Of a stretch of DNA of 64,000 nucleotides, positions 39,085 through 48,950 are shown in pieces. This DNA is from an uncultured beta proteobacterium (GTDB lineage Bacteria; Pseudomonadota; Gammaproteobacteria; Burkholderiales; Burkholderiaceae_C): assembly GCA_903845935.1 (NCBI GenBank), contig CAIMZI010000037.1:1-64000 (forward strand), written 5' to 3'. A program made the translations under genes and the position numbers. The notes under the pieces were generated by a model. It worked only from the letters and a program-made list of their open reading frames with translations. It ran no database searches and was not told the origin of the DNA. Position 1 is the first letter of the stretch. Each line of letters starts with the position of its first letter.

Positions 39085-39852
39085 TCAGCGCGCCACCACT
39101 GGCGCCCTGTATATCCACACCATTTTGCCACCAGGGGCGCGGTATTGGGCGAAAGGCAGCAGGTGGCTGGCCTCAAACTCCAGACTGACCAGCCAGGCAC
39201 CGGGACGCAGCTCACCGGCCTTGATGACCGCGCGTGTCATGCTCTCCGGCCGCTGAAACAGATACACCATGTCGTAGCCCGACCAGTCGGCCAGCCAAAT
39301 ATCACCGCGCCGCACCTTCGCCCAGGGGCAGCGCACAGTGCTCAAAAAACGCAGCGGCCAGGAGTACTCGAGACCCTGCACATGGGCCTCGGGGTAGGCA
39401 GCATGCAAAGCCTGCAAACCGTGACCGGCACCACAACCGGCGTCCAGAACCAGGGCGCCGGCAGGTATGGGCGCGTGCTGGGGCAGCGCCTGCAAGGCAT
39501 CCGATGGCGTGGGAAATACCGGCGCGTCGCGCCAGGCATTTACGGGGTACACCAGCAACAGCAAGCCCAGCGGCAGCAGCCAGGCCCAGGCGGGTATGCC
39601 GATGGATCCGGATGAGGTCAGGGAAATGGCCAGCGACAGCGGGAATCCGGCGCCTATCAGCAGGCGGCGCCACCAGGTCTCGCCCCACAGCGTGCAGGCC
39701 ACGCCGAGCGCAGAGGCAAGTCCCAGCGAGAGACCGGGATCCGCGCCCTGCCCTGCCAGCAGCTTGAACAGCAGCCAGGTCAGCAGCCAGGCCAGCACGG
39801 CAGGCAGTGGCCACTGCCATTGGCCGGGCCAAAACTTATTGTCGACAGCCAT
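39085..39852 (-). CDS. class I SAM-dependent methyltransferase with N-terminal membrane helices
   Basis: 255 residues. The first 110 carry three or four hydrophobic helices. The remainder is a methyltransferase-like domain with LDAGCGAGHGLQALH (SAM site), LEYSWPLRFLS and RRGDIWLADWSGYD (motif II/III region). It lies between parB and the HD-GYP-like gene on the minus strand. The membrane fusion suggests a membrane-bound or envelope substrate (inference). No recognised named enzyme. Confidence 0.72.
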   Translation of the reverse strand: MAVDNKFWPGQWQWPLPAVLAWLLTWLLFKLLAGQGADPGLSLGLASALGVACTLWGETWWRRLLIGAGFPLSLAISLTSSGSIGIPAWAWLLPLGLLLLVYPVNAWRDAPVFPTPSDALQALPQHAPIPAGALVLDAGCGAGHGLQALHAAYPEAHVQGLEYSWPLRFLSTVRCPWAKVRRGDIWLADWSGYDMVYLFQRPESMTRAVIKAGELRPGAWLVSLEFEASHLLPFAQYRAPGGKMVWIYRAPVVAR

Positions 39853-39859
39853 GCGAGGC

Positions 39860-40846
39860 TTAGCGCGCCACTCCGGGCGACAGGTGTTCGATCAGTCCGT
39901 TGAGCTCATCGAGCGAAGCAAACTGAATCACCACTTCACCCATGTCTTCCATGCGGCCATTGCGTTTGACGCGTTTTTTGATGTGTACATCCACCTGAGC
40001 CATGAGCAGGTCGGACAGTTCTTCTTCTACCCGCTTCAGGTCGCGCGACTTCTCCTTCTTGGGCTTGGGGCTGGTCAGGGAGAACTCGGCACCGAGCTTT
40101 TTCACCAGGCTTTCTGCTTCGCGCACCGATAGCTTTTTGGTGGCGATCTGGCTGGCAGTCGTAATCTGTGTGGCGCGGTCCAGCGCCAACAAGGCACGGG
40201 CATGGCCCATGTCGATGTCACCGGCCATCAGCATGGTCTGCACCGGGTCGGCCAGATTCAACAGGCGCAGCAGGTTGCTGGCGGCGCTGCGCGAGCGCCC
40301 TACCGCCTGGGCGGCGGTCTCATGGGTCAGGCCAAATTCCCTGATCAGGCGCTGCAGGCCCTGCGCCTCTTCCAGCGGATTGAGGTCTTCGCGCTGCATG
40401 TTCTCTATCAGCGCCATGGCGGCGGCCGCCTGGTCCGGCACATCGCGCACCAGCACCGGCACGCTGTCGAGACCGGCCAGCCTGGCAGCGCGAAAACGCC
40501 GTTCACCGGCAATGATTTCGTAAAGTGCTCGCGGCGTGCCAGGACCGGCAACACCGCTGGGGTCCAGAGCCTGGCGTTTTGCCTGCGCCTGCTCGTCGCT
40601 TAAGCGACGAACGAGAATCGGTTGCATGATGCCCTGGGCCTTGATGCTCTCAGCCAGCTCGTACAGGGCGCCCTCGTCCATGTGCGTGCGCGGCTGGTAC
40701 TGACCGGCCACCAGATCGTCCAGTAGCAGGGTGTTGGGCAGATCGGGCGTGGCAGCGCTTCCGTCCAAATTGATGGCTTCCTTGACCTTGGGTCCCAGCA
40801 GCGCTTCCAGACCCATGCCCAATCCCTTGAGTTTCTTGGTGACCAT
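39860..40846 (-). CDS. parB: chromosome-partitioning protein ParB
   Basis: A 328-residue parS-binding CTPase. Visible are the N-terminal ParA-interaction segment (KGLGMGLEALL), the conserved QPRTHMD and IMQPILVR, CTP-binding GERRFRAA and ENMQREDLNPLEEA, the helix-turn-helix with RSRSAASNLLRLL, and a C-terminal dimerisation domain. Three parS-like sites lie at 42953-42968, 43073-43088 and 44268-44283. It sits 12 bases from the hydrolase gene in the same direction as parA. Confidence 0.95.
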   Translation of the reverse strand: MVTKKLKGLGMGLEALLGPKVKEAINLDGSAATPDLPNTLLLDDLVAGQYQPRTHMDEGALYELAESIKAQGIMQPILVRRLSDEQAQAKRQALDPSGVAGPGTPRALYEIIAGERRFRAARLAGLDSVPVLVRDVPDQAAAAMALIENMQREDLNPLEEAQGLQRLIREFGLTHETAAQAVGRSRSAASNLLRLLNLADPVQTMLMAGDIDMGHARALLALDRATQITTASQIATKKLSVREAESLVKKLGAEFSLTSPKPKKEKSRDLKRVEEELSDLLMAQVDVHIKKRVKRNGRMEDMGEVVIQFASLDELNGLIEHLSPGVAR

Positions 40847-40858
40847 ATTTATTCCTTT

Positions 40859-41425
40859 TTAGTTGGACTTGGTTTGCGTTGCGGCCTGACCGTTGCTAAG
40901 CCTCTCCAGCAGGGCGCGGCCTTCGGGCCAGTCGCCCAGGCCTGACTCGGCATTGATATGTCCGCGCGCACCATAGTCGATAAACTCCGAACTCCAGGTC
41001 TGGGCAAAAAGTCGTGCGCGCTCAAACCGCGTAAAAGGGTCGTCCCGACTGGCCACTACGACGCTGAAAAACGGCAAGCTTTGCATTGGCACCGGCGCAA
41101 AGCTCGGGAAGTTCGATTGACCCATTTCGGTTTCCGGGTCGCCAGGTGCCACCAGCAAGGCTCCCACAACCAGATGGGTGTTGCGCGAGTGCGAGGCCCA
41201 GGCAGCGGTTAGCATGCAACCCAAGCTGTGCGCCACCAGAATGCTGGGACCGGTCTGCGACAACAGCACGTCTTCCAGCCGCGCAATCCAGTCACCGCGC
41301 AGCGGGCGCATCCAGTCGTGCTGCTCCACTCGCAGGTCGCCATGGAGCGCCTCCCAGCGGCTTTGCCAATGGGCGGGACCGGAGCCTTGCCAGCCGGGCA
41401 GGATCAGAATGTTGGATGTCGGCAT
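40859..41425 (-). CDS. RBBP9/YdeN-type alpha/beta hydrolase
   Basis: A 188-residue serine hydrolase-like protein. The nucleophile elbow is AHSLGC, with Asp in ASRDDPF and His in GARGHINAESG. The LPGWQGSGPAHWQ opening is typical of the RBBP9/YdeN family. It lies between parB and parA, an insertion I associate with Comamonadaceae. Substrate unknown. Confidence 0.85.
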   Translation of the reverse strand: MPTSNILILPGWQGSGPAHWQSRWEALHGDLRVEQHDWMRPLRGDWIARLEDVLLSQTGPSILVAHSLGCMLTAAWASHSRNTHLVVGALLVAPGDPETEMGQSNFPSFAPVPMQSLPFFSVVVASRDDPFTRFERARLFAQTWSSEFIDYGARGHINAESGLGDWPEGRALLERLSNGQAATQTKSN

Positions 41426-41434
41426 GGGAGTGAT

Positions 41435-42220
41435 CTACATCGTCGCTATGCGCGCCACCATCTCTTGGGCAAAGGCCACAAAGGCCTGAGCGCCCTTGGA
41501 TTGGATATCAAAGGCCACGCCCGGCATACCATAGCTAGGGGCTTCTGCCAGTCGCACATTGCGTGGAATCACGGTGTTAAACACCTTGTCGGCAAAGTGG
41601 ACCTTGAGTTGCTCGCTGACCTGCTGTTGCAAGGTAATGCGCGGATCAAACATCACGCGCAGAAGGCCAATGATCTGCAAGTCATCGTTGAGATTGGCCT
41701 TGACCTGCTTGATGGTGTTGACCAGATCGGTCAGCCCTTCCAGCGCAAAGTATTCGCACTGCATGGGCACGATCACGCCGTTGGCACAGCACAGGCCGTT
41801 GAGCGTCAGCATGGACAGCGACGGTGGGCAGTCGATCAGCACGAAGTCGTATTCGGTGGCCACGGCGGCAATGGCGGCCTTGAGGCGGCGCTCGCGCCGC
41901 TCCACTTCCACCAGTTCCACCTCGGCCCCGGCCAATTCGCGGTTAGCGCCCAGAATGTCATAGCCGCAACCGGCGGCGATCAGTTTCTCGCTTTGCACCC
42001 GCGCCTCGGCAATCGACGCCGACTCCAGCAACACGTCGTATACGGTGAGCTCCAGCTTGCGCTTATCCACGCCGGAGCCCATGGTGGCGTTGCCCTGAGG
42101 GTCCAGGTCAATCATCAGCACGCGCTGTCCGACCTTGGCCAGACCGGCGGCCAGATTGACGGTGGTGGTGGTCTTGCCCACTCCGCCCTTTTGATTGGCG
42201 ATGCAAAATATCTTGGCCAT
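41435..42220 (-). CDS. parA: chromosome-partitioning ATPase ParA
   Basis: A 261-residue ParA/Soj-type ATPase with deviant Walker A KGGVGKTTTTVNLA, Walker A' DLDPQGNAT and Walker B LIDCPPSLS. It moves ParB-parS complexes and thus the origin region. ATG 42220 starts the usual MAKIFCIANQKGG. A further ATG at 42268 overlaps the LysE-family stop as ATGA and would add 16 residues; either is possible. It is probably cotranscribed with parB. Confidence 0.95.
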   Translation of the reverse strand: MAKIFCIANQKGGVGKTTTTVNLAAGLAKVGQRVLMIDLDPQGNATMGSGVDKRKLELTVYDVLLESASIAEARVQSEKLIAAGCGYDILGANRELAGAEVELVEVERRERRLKAAIAAVATEYDFVLIDCPPSLSMLTLNGLCCANGVIVPMQCEYFALEGLTDLVNTIKQVKANLNDDLQIIGLLRVMFDPRITLQQQVSEQLKVHFADKVFNTVIPRNVRLAEAPSYGMPGVAFDIQSKGAQAFVAFAQEMVARIATM

Positions 42221-42264
42221 GTGCTTGGTTTCCCCTGCCGATGTGGCGTTCAGGTCTGAGTCTG

Positions 42265-42879
42265 TCATTTTGAAAGCGCCAACTTGATGCCAAAGCCGAC
42301 TAGGAATAGCCCGGCCACTTTTTCAAGCACCCTGCCGATCATGGGATTGGCGCGCATGTGCTCGGCCAAAAAGTGCGTTAGCGCCGTGGCACATAGGCCG
42401 TAGCAAAAAGTTAATGCAGCAATCGTTACCGCCATAAGGCCATAGGTGGTCATACCCTGCTGGCGCACCGGATCGACAAACAGAGGAAAGAAGGCCATGT
42501 AAAACAATATGGCCTTGGGATTGAGCAGGGTGATCATCAAGGCCTGGCGCAGATAGTGACGCGGCTTGATGTGGATGACCGGTGCAGCGCCCGGTTTGGC
42601 CAGCAGCATCTTGATACCCAACCAGGCCAGATAGGCGGCACCCAACCATTGCACCGCCGCGAAGGCGTCCGGATAGGCGCTCAGCAGGGCTGCGACACCG
42701 GCCACAGCCGACCACATTAGTACCTGGTCACCCAAAATCACACCGAAGGTGGCAGCCAGTCCACCCGCAATTCCACCCTTGCTGGTGCTGGTGACCAGGG
42801 CCAGATTACCGGGCCCGGGGATCGCCAAAAACACAATCACAGTGACGACAAAGGTGCCGTAGTCGGTAACGCCGAGCAT
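42265..42879 (-). CDS. LysE/RhtB-family exporter
   Basis: A 204-residue membrane protein with five to six hydrophobic helices. The family N-terminus is FLAIPGPGNLALV, followed by NPKAILFYMAFFPLF and the C-terminal GFGIKLALS. The family exports amino acids such as lysine, threonine or homoserine lactone. It lies upstream of parA, and its stop overlaps an upstream parA start candidate. Confidence 0.87.
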   Translation of the reverse strand: MLGVTDYGTFVVTVIVFLAIPGPGNLALVTSTSKGGIAGGLAATFGVILGDQVLMWSAVAGVAALLSAYPDAFAAVQWLGAAYLAWLGIKMLLAKPGAAPVIHIKPRHYLRQALMITLLNPKAILFYMAFFPLFVDPVRQQGMTTYGLMAVTIAALTFCYGLCATALTHFLAEHMRANPMIGRVLEKVAGLFLVGFGIKLALSK

Positions 42880-42952
42880 GGTGGTTTCTTTCTGAGGGAG
42901 AGCCTGAGTTTACGTTGGATTTTTGGCGGGGTAATTACGCATCGGCTTGCTT

Positions 42953-42968
42953 GGTTCCACGTGAAACA
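42953..42968. other. parS-like site
   Basis: GGTTCCACGTGAAACA differs from the parS consensus TGTTNCACGTGAAACA at one defined position. It lies in the 135-base gap between rsmG and the LysE-family gene, within 2 kb of parB. Confidence 0.75.
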
Positions 42969-43014
42969 CAAGCGCCACTGCAGGCATACCAACCACACAG
43001 GCGAGCAACGAAGT

Positions 43015-43686
43015 TCAGACAGAACGCAACCAGAGAATGCAGCGCTCCGCATTCAACCCTGGAATGGTCAAAGGTTCCACGTGAAACACTTGTACACCGA
43101 CAGGCAGCGCGGCAATTTCTTCGACAGGATGCTTGCCCTTCATTGCCATCCAGACGCCCTGCTCTGCCAGACACTTGCGCGACCAGGTCACGAAATCCAG
43201 CAACGAGGAAAAGGCCCGCGAACTCACCACGTCATAGGTCTCAGTCAGATTCTCCACCCGCGCATGGATGCCACGTAGATTGGGCAACTTCAATGACACC
43301 GCCACCTGCTGGATGAAGGCCGCCTTCTTAGCCACCGTGTCCACGCAATGCACATTGATCTGCTGGCAGCAAATGGCAATCACCGCACCCGGCAGACCCG
43401 CGCCGGAACCCACATCCAGCAACCGTACCGGCACATCGACCGCCAACGCACCCGAAGCCCGTAACTCAGCCAGTTGCCTCTGCAAGGGCAAGACTACCGC
43501 CAGGCTGTCCAGCAAATGGTGGGTCAGCATCTCGGCAGGGTCGCGCACGGCGGTCAGGTTGTAGACCTTGGTCCATTTCTGAATCAGGTCCTGATAAGCC
43601 AGCAGTTGATCCACTTGCGCGTCAGAAAGGGCCAGGCCAATCGCCTGGGCACCGGCACGCAGCTCCAATTCCAGAGGCTTGCTCAT
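43015..43686 (-). CDS. rsmG: 16S rRNA (guanine-N7)-methyltransferase RsmG
   Basis: A 223-residue class I methyltransferase. It carries the RsmG features [42 protein letters not shown] and [12 protein letters not shown]. It methylates G527 of 16S rRNA. The ATG overlaps the mnmG stop as ATGA (43683-43686). A parS-like site lies in its 3' end (43073-43088). Confidence 0.95.
   Translation of the reverse strand: MSKPLELELRAGAQAIGLALSDAQVDQLLAYQDLIQKWTKVYNLTAVRDPAEMLTHHLLDSLAVVLPLQRQLAELRASGALAVDVPVRLLDVGSGAGLPGAVIAICCQQINVHCVDTVAKKAAFIQQVAVSLKLPNLRGIHARVENLTETYDVVSSRAFSSLLDFVTWSRKCLAEQGVWMAMKGKHPVEEIAALPVGVQVFHVEPLTIPGLNAERCILWLRSV
43073..43088. other. parS-like site inside rsmG
   Basis: GGTTCCACGTGAAACA is identical to the site at 42953 and differs from the parS consensus at one defined position. 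It lies inside the last codons of rsmG, so it must also satisfy coding constraint. Confidence 0.7.
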
Positions 43687-45770
43687 TGGGCCAACTCCGT
43701 CGGGGTGCTGGCAGCATCCGGCTTGGAGTCGGTCTCGTCCAGCGGCTTGTCGGCAAAGCCCTTGAATTTGCCGCGCTTCAGGTGAATCAGCAGCAGCGAG
43801 ATCGTCGCTGGGGTGATGCCCGACAGGCGCGAGGCCTGGCCCAGGGTTTCCGGACGAAATTTGCTCAGACGCTGACGGGCCTCGATACTCATGGCCGAAA
43901 CCTGCATATAGTCCAGCTCTACCGGCAGGCGCAGGTTTTCATAGAAAGCTGCGCGTTCCACCTCACCCTTTTGCCTGTCGATATAGCCGGAGTACTTGGC
44001 AGCAATTTCCACCTGTTCCACCACGGCTGCAACAAACACATCCTGCGCCACCGCCGCTGCGTCGCCCGCCTCCGCCAGAGCAGCAACCGGCAGCTCGGCA
44101 TTGGCAAAGCGGCCGTCGGCCAGCGACATCAGTCCGGCATAGCTCACGTCCGGGCGACGCAGCAGGTCGGCCAGGTTGTATTCGTGCTCCATGGCCTTGC
44201 CCAACACCCGCTCGGCCTCGGTCTGCGCCAGGTTGCGCGGGTTCACCCAGATGCTGCGGAGGCGCTCTGTTTCACGTGAAACAGCCTCCAGCTTGCGGCC
44301 GAAAGCGGCCCAGCGGGCGTCGTCCACCAGGCCCAGCTGCCGCCCCGCCTCGGTCAGGCGGGCGTCGGCATTGTCCTCGCGCAGCTGCAGCCGGAACTCG
44401 GCCCGGCTGGTGAACATGCGGTAGGGCTCGGTCACGCCCTTGGTGATCAGGTCGTCCACCAGCACACCCAGATAGGCCTGGTCGCGCCCCGGCAGCCAGC
44501 TCTCGCCGGTGAAAGCGATGCTGCCCGCCGCGCTGCTAGCGTCGTTGCCACCACCAGCGGCGCGCGCCTGAAGGGCCGCGTTGATGCCCGCAAACATACC
44601 TTGGGCAGCAGCCTCTTCATAACCGGTTGTGCCATTGATCTGACCGGCAAAAAACAGCCCGGCAATCTGGCATGTCTCGAAACTGCTTTTGAGCCCGCGC
44701 GGGTCGAAGTAGTCGTACTCAATGGCGTAGCCGGGACGCAGGATGTGGGCGTTCTCCAGCCCATCCATGCTGCGCACCAGGGCCAACTGGATGTCAAACG
44801 GCAGGCTGGTGGAGATGCCGTTCGGATAGTACTCGTTGGTCGTCAGGCCCTCGGGCTCCAGAAAAATCTGGTGGCTATCCTTGTCGGCAAAGCGATTGAT
44901 CTTGTCTTCCACGCTGGGGCAATAGCGCGGCCCCACGCCTTCGATCTTGCCCATGAACATGGGACTGCGGTCAAAGCCAGAGCGGATGATGTCGTGGGTA
45001 CGCAAGTTGGTGTGGGTAATCCAGCAGGGCATTTGCTGCGGGTGCATCTGCGTCGTACCCATGAAGCTGAAAACCGGCATCTGTGCCGACATGCCACCAG
45101 CCATGCCGTCGCCGGGCTGCTCCTGGCATTTGGAAAAGTCGATGCTGCGGCCGTCGATGCGCGGCGGTGTGCCGGTCTTCAGGCGGCCCTGAGGTAGCTT
45201 GAGCTCTTTCAGTCTGGCACTCAGGGACACCGCAGGTGGATCGCCGGCACGGCCTGCGGCGTAATTATTCAGCCCAACATGAATCTTGCCATCAAGAAAG
45301 GTTCCTGCGGTCAGCACCACTGTGCGGGCGCGGAACTGGATCCCCACCTGCGTCACGGCGCCAACCACCCGGTCTCCTTCCACCAGCAGGTCATCCACCG
45401 CCTGCTGAAACAGCCACAGGTTCGGTTGATTTTCCAGCACGCGGCGAATGGCCGCCTTGTACAAAACCCGGTCGGCCTGGGCGCGGGTGGCACGCACGGC
45501 CGGGCCCTTGCTGGAATTGAGAATGCGGAACTGGATACCCGCCTCGTCGGTCGCCAGGGCCATGGCACCACCCATGGCATCCACCTCCTTGACCAGATGG
45601 CCCTTGCCGATGCCGCCAATCGACGGGTTGCAGCTCATCTGGCCCAGGGTCTCGATGTTGTGGCTCAGCAGCAGGGTCTTGCAGCCCATGCGGGCGGCAG
45701 CCAAGGCGGCCTCGGCTCCGGCATGGCCGCCGCCAACGACAATCACGTCGAAATATTCTGGGTACAGCAT
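43683..45770 (-). CDS. mnmG: tRNA uridine-5-carboxymethylaminomethyl(34) synthesis FAD enzyme MnmG
   Basis: A 695-residue FAD protein. Landmarks are the N-terminal [47 protein letters not shown] and [16 protein letters not shown], and a C-terminal [17 protein letters not shown]. With MnmE it modifies the wobble uridine of certain tRNAs. The start is ATG 45770; upstream codons belong to the flanking region. It is the first gene of the mnmG-rsmG pair and contains a perfect parS (44268-44283), read in the protein as VSRET. Confidence 0.96.
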   Translation of the reverse strand: MLYPEYFDVIVVGGGHAGAEAALAAARMGCKTLLLSHNIETLGQMSCNPSIGGIGKGHLVKEVDAMGGAMALATDEAGIQFRILNSSKGPAVRATRAQADRVLYKAAIRRVLENQPNLWLFQQAVDDLLVEGDRVVGAVTQVGIQFRARTVVLTAGTFLDGKIHVGLNNYAAGRAGDPPAVSLSARLKELKLPQGRLKTGTPPRIDGRSIDFSKCQEQPGDGMAGGMSAQMPVFSFMGTTQMHPQQMPCWITHTNLRTHDIIRSGFDRSPMFMGKIEGVGPRYCPSVEDKINRFADKDSHQIFLEPEGLTTNEYYPNGISTSLPFDIQLALVRSMDGLENAHILRPGYAIEYDYFDPRGLKSSFETCQIAGLFFAGQINGTTGYEEAAAQGMFAGINAALQARAAGGGNDASSAAGSIAFTGESWLPGRDQAYLGVLVDDLITKGVTEPYRMFTSRAEFRLQLREDNADARLTEAGRQLGLVDDARWAAFGRKLEAVSRETERLRSIWVNPRNLAQTEAERVLGKAMEHEYNLADLLRRPDVSYAGLMSLADGRFANAELPVAALAEAGDAAAVAQDVFVAAVVEQVEIAAKYSGYIDRQKGEVERAAFYENLRLPVELDYMQVSAMSIEARQRLSKFRPETLGQASRLSGITPATISLLLIHLKRGKFKGFADKPLDETDSKPDAASTPTELAQ
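44268..44283. other. perfect parS site inside mnmG
   Basis: TGTTTCACGTGAAACA is a perfect 16-bp palindrome and an exact match to the canonical parS. It lies within mnmG coding sequence about 3.4 kb from parB. Confidence 0.92.
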
Positions 45771-45973
45771 GGTGGGTCCAATGGGGCGCAGCGCAAGAAA
45801 CGCGGCGCAAAAGACAGATGAGAGAGGCGCCGATTCTACCGTTTGCTGCAAATTCAGGCACTGTCCAGGCAAACCCCTGCCCGATCTAGACGATGGGCTC
45901 TAGCCCTTAGCAAGACTGCCGTGCCATAGTGCAGCAAGCGGCCGTTAGGCGGCTAAGCGAACAGGCACAGACC

Positions 45974-47575
45974 ATGAACCCCGAGTCTTTTGACTACATC
46001 ATTGTTGGCGCAGGCTCGGCCGGCTGTGTGCTGGCAGCACGCCTGTCCGAAGACCCGCAGATCCGCGTCGCCCTGCTGGAGGCCGGCCCGGCCGACAGCA
46101 GCGTACTGATCCACTGCCCGCTGGGCATGGCGGTGCTGGCCCAAACCGGCCAAGCCAACTGGAATTTTGACACCGTGCCGCAAGTCGGTCTCAACGGCAG
46201 GCGAGGCTACCAACCGCGCGGAAAGGTGTTGGGCGGCTCCAGCTCGCTCAATGCCATGATTTACACCCGTGGCCAGCGCGAGGACTACGACCACTGGGCA
46301 TCCGAGGGCAACACCGGCTGGTCTTATGACGAAGTGCTGCCCTACTTTAAGCGCGCTGAGGACAATACCCGAGGTGCCGATGCCTTCCACGGCGCGGGTG
46401 GCCTCCTGCACGTGATGGACCTGACCAGCCCCAATCCGCTGGGACAGCGCTTCATTGAAGCCGGTTGCCAATCCGGCTTTGCCATCAACACCGACTTCAA
46501 TGGCGCCAGCCAGGAGGGTGTGGGCATGTACCAGGTAACGCACAAGAACGGCGAGCGCCACAGTGCGGCCAAGGCCTACCTGACACCGCATCTCAGTCGT
46601 CCCAATCTACAGGTGATCACCGAGGCGCACACCAGCAAGATCCTGATCGAGAACCAGCGCGCCGTCGGCGTGGAATTCTTGAGCAAAGGCCAGCAGCGGC
46701 AGCTGCGCACCACCCGCGAGGTACTGCTCAGCGCAGGCGCCCTGCAATCGCCGCAGATTCTGATGCTGTCCGGAATTGGCCCCACGGCGCATTTGCAGGC
46801 CCATGGCATCACCCCGCTGCTGGATCTGCCGGGCGTGGGCCAGAACCTGCACGATCACATGGACGTGGTGCAAATGTTGACCGGTCCACAACTGAATGAT
46901 GCGATCGGCATCTCGCTGAGCGGCGCTGTCAGACTGCTGCGTGGTATTTCACAGTGGCGCAATCAGCGTACCGGTATGCTGACCAGCAATGTGGCCGAGG
47001 TCGGTGGTTTTATCAAGGGCGAGGCCAGCGAGGCCACGCCCGATTTGCAACTGCACTTTGTGGTTGCAAAGATCGTCAACCATGCCCGCACCCTGGTGTG
47101 GGGCCACGGTGTCTCCTGCCATGTTTGCGTGCTGCGCCCCCTAAGCCGAGGCAGCATCCGGCTGGCCAGCGCCGATCCACGGGCTGCGCCGTTGATCGAC
47201 CCGAACTTTTTGGGAGAACCGGACGACCTGCTGCGCCTGATCAAGGGCTTCAAACTTATGCGTAAGCTGCTGCAGCAACCCGCCCTCGCCAGCCTGGGAG
47301 CAGAATCGCAGCACTCTGCACGCGCCCAAAGTGACCAGGAAATTGCGCAATTCATTCGCAACAATGGTGACACCATCTACCATCCGGTAGGTAGTTGCCG
47401 AATGGGCACAGGCTCCATGGATGTGGTCGATGCAAGGCTGCGGGTGCATGGAATTGCGGCTCTGCGCGTGGTAGACGCGTCAATCATGCCGAGCATCATC
47501 AGCGGCAATACCAACGCTACGACCATCATGATCGCCGAGAAGGCCGCCGATATGATCAAGGCGGCCGGGGCATAA
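45974..47575 (+). CDS. GMC-family FAD oxidoreductase (choline dehydrogenase-like)
   Basis: A 533-residue flavoprotein. The N-terminal dinucleotide site is YIIVGAGSAGCVLAARLSED. GMC signatures are GRGKVLGGSSSLNAMIYTRG-type sequence (residues 85-105) and GALQSPQILMLSGIG. The C-terminal catalytic part is PVGSCRMG and VVDASIMPSIISGNTNATT. It oxidises an alcohol group; choline, PEG-type or other substrates are all possible. ATG 45974 is preferred over an in-frame start at 45929. The ribosome-binding site is weak. Confidence 0.9.
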   Translation: MNPESFDYIIVGAGSAGCVLAARLSEDPQIRVALLEAGPADSSVLIHCPLGMAVLAQTGQANWNFDTVPQVGLNGRRGYQPRGKVLGGSSSLNAMIYTRGQREDYDHWASEGNTGWSYDEVLPYFKRAEDNTRGADAFHGAGGLLHVMDLTSPNPLGQRFIEAGCQSGFAINTDFNGASQEGVGMYQVTHKNGERHSAAKAYLTPHLSRPNLQVITEAHTSKILIENQRAVGVEFLSKGQQRQLRTTREVLLSAGALQSPQILMLSGIGPTAHLQAHGITPLLDLPGVGQNLHDHMDVVQMLTGPQLNDAIGISLSGAVRLLRGISQWRNQRTGMLTSNVAEVGGFIKGEASEATPDLQLHFVVAKIVNHARTLVWGHGVSCHVCVLRPLSRGSIRLASADPRAAPLIDPNFLGEPDDLLRLIKGFKLMRKLLQQPALASLGAESQHSARAQSDQEIAQFIRNNGDTIYHPVGSCRMGTGSMDVVDARLRVHGIAALRVVDASIMPSIISGNTNATTIMIAEKAADMIKAAGA

Positions 47576-47616
47576 AACGAAAGCGGGCACTCACTTTACA
47601 GATGCCCATTTTCCAA

Positions 47617-48156
47617 CTAGCGCAGCGACATCCGAAGCAGCGTGTTGTCCTTCATGAAGTAGTGATGGTAGATCGCTGCCAGAGCATGACCACCAATCAG
47701 GTAATAAGCCAAATTTCCACCGAGTCCATGCAAGTCCCTGAGGGTCTGGCCCAAGGCCTTGTCCGGGGACAGCAGCGCTGGCAGCTCCAGACCAAAGAAG
47801 GGGATAGGTTTACCCCGAGCACTCAGCGCCGCCCAGCCAATCAAGGGCATTAGCACCATGATGGCATACAGCGCCAAATGCCCCAGCTTTGCCAGCTTCT
47901 CCTGCCACACAGGGGGTGCTGGAACAATCGCCGGTGTGTTGCCCAGAAGCCGAAAGACCACGCGCAGCCAGAACAGACCGAACACCAGCATACCCAAGGA
48001 AAAGTGCATGGTCTTGGCCCACTGACGGCTGTCACTGCCCTTGGGGAACACATCAATCAGGTTGACGGCGATATAAATCCCGATAAAGACCAGCACCATC
48101 AACCAGTGCATGGCAATGCTGGGGACGCTGAATCGTTGCGAAGAAGAAGTTGTCAT
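47617..48156 (-). CDS. cytochrome b561 family protein
   Basis: A 179-residue four-helix membrane cytochrome of the same family as the 22218 gene. Histidines are in SIAMHWLMVLV, TMHFSLGM, LGHLALYAIM and DLHGLGG/GGHALAAIYHHY. The chosen ATG 48156 begins MTTSSSQRFSVPSIAMHW, matching the family. A longer frame to 48321 exists without family similarity. It faces the GMC gene tail to tail. Confidence 0.88.
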   Translation of the reverse strand: MTTSSSQRFSVPSIAMHWLMVLVFIGIYIAVNLIDVFPKGSDSRQWAKTMHFSLGMLVFGLFWLRVVFRLLGNTPAIVPAPPVWQEKLAKLGHLALYAIMVLMPLIGWAALSARGKPIPFFGLELPALLSPDKALGQTLRDLHGLGGNLAYYLIGGHALAAIYHHYFMKDNTLLRMSLR

Positions 48157-48338
48157 GAAAAAATAGTGGCTGGTTACTAAGCCTGCGACTCTACGCCACG
48201 CATCTTTCAAAACGGTTAAAACTTTCTGCACACCGGGTAAAGCACACATGCACCCTGCCGCACAAACCTGCGGCAATACCGCTACCATCTCGACCTGCCA
48301 CGGGCCCACACACCGTTCCACTGACCTGAAAGAAAACC

Positions 48339-48950
48339 ATGAAGCTGTACTACTCTGCCGGCGCCTGCTCGCTCTCCCCTCACATCGTGCTGGAGGAATC
48401 AGGCCTGACCTATGAAGCCTTGTCTGCTCCTACCAAAACCCACAAGCTGGAAGACGGCACCGACTACTACACCATCAACCCGCTGGGTTATGTGCCCTAT
48501 CTGACGCTGGACGACGGCCGCAGCCTGCACGAGGGCCCCGCCATTGTTCAGTACATCGCCGACCAGGTCCCTGCGAGCCAACTGGCGCCCGCCAACGGCA
48601 CGTTTGAGCGCTACAAACTGCAGGAATGGCTGACCTTTATCGGCACCGAACTGCACAAGGGCTGCTTCTCGCCCCTGTTCAGTCCCGCCACCCCCGCCGA
48701 CTTCAAGCCCTCGGTGATGGAGCGCCTGAACAGCCGCCTGCAATGGGTGGAAGGCGAACTGGCCGGTAAACAATACCTGATGGGCGACACCTTTACCGTG
48801 GCCGATGCCTACCTGTTTACCGTGACCAACTGGGCGCCCTATGTCGCGCTGGACATCTCCGGCCTGCCCAACCTGCTGGCCTACCGCGCCCGAGTGGCGG
48901 CGCGCCCGGCGGTCATCGCCGCGATGAAGGCCGAAGGTCTGATCAAGTAG
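48339..48950 (+). CDS. glutathione S-transferase
   Basis: A 203-residue beta-class-like GST. The N-terminal thioredoxin fold has MKLYYSAGACSLSPHIVLEE, a Cys at residue 10, cis-Pro in GYVPYL and LHEGPAIVQYIAD. A helical C-terminal domain follows with DTFTVADAYLFTV. GAAAGAAAACC precedes ATG 48339. Its stop overlaps the convergent MFS gene by 8 bases. It detoxifies or conjugates electrophiles with glutathione. Confidence 0.92.
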   Translation: MKLYYSAGACSLSPHIVLEESGLTYEALSAPTKTHKLEDGTDYYTINPLGYVPYLTLDDGRSLHEGPAIVQYIADQVPASQLAPANGTFERYKLQEWLTFIGTELHKGCFSPLFSPATPADFKPSVMERLNSRLQWVEGELAGKQYLMGDTFTVADAYLFTVTNWAPYVALDISGLPNLLAYRARVAARPAVIAAMKAEGLIK

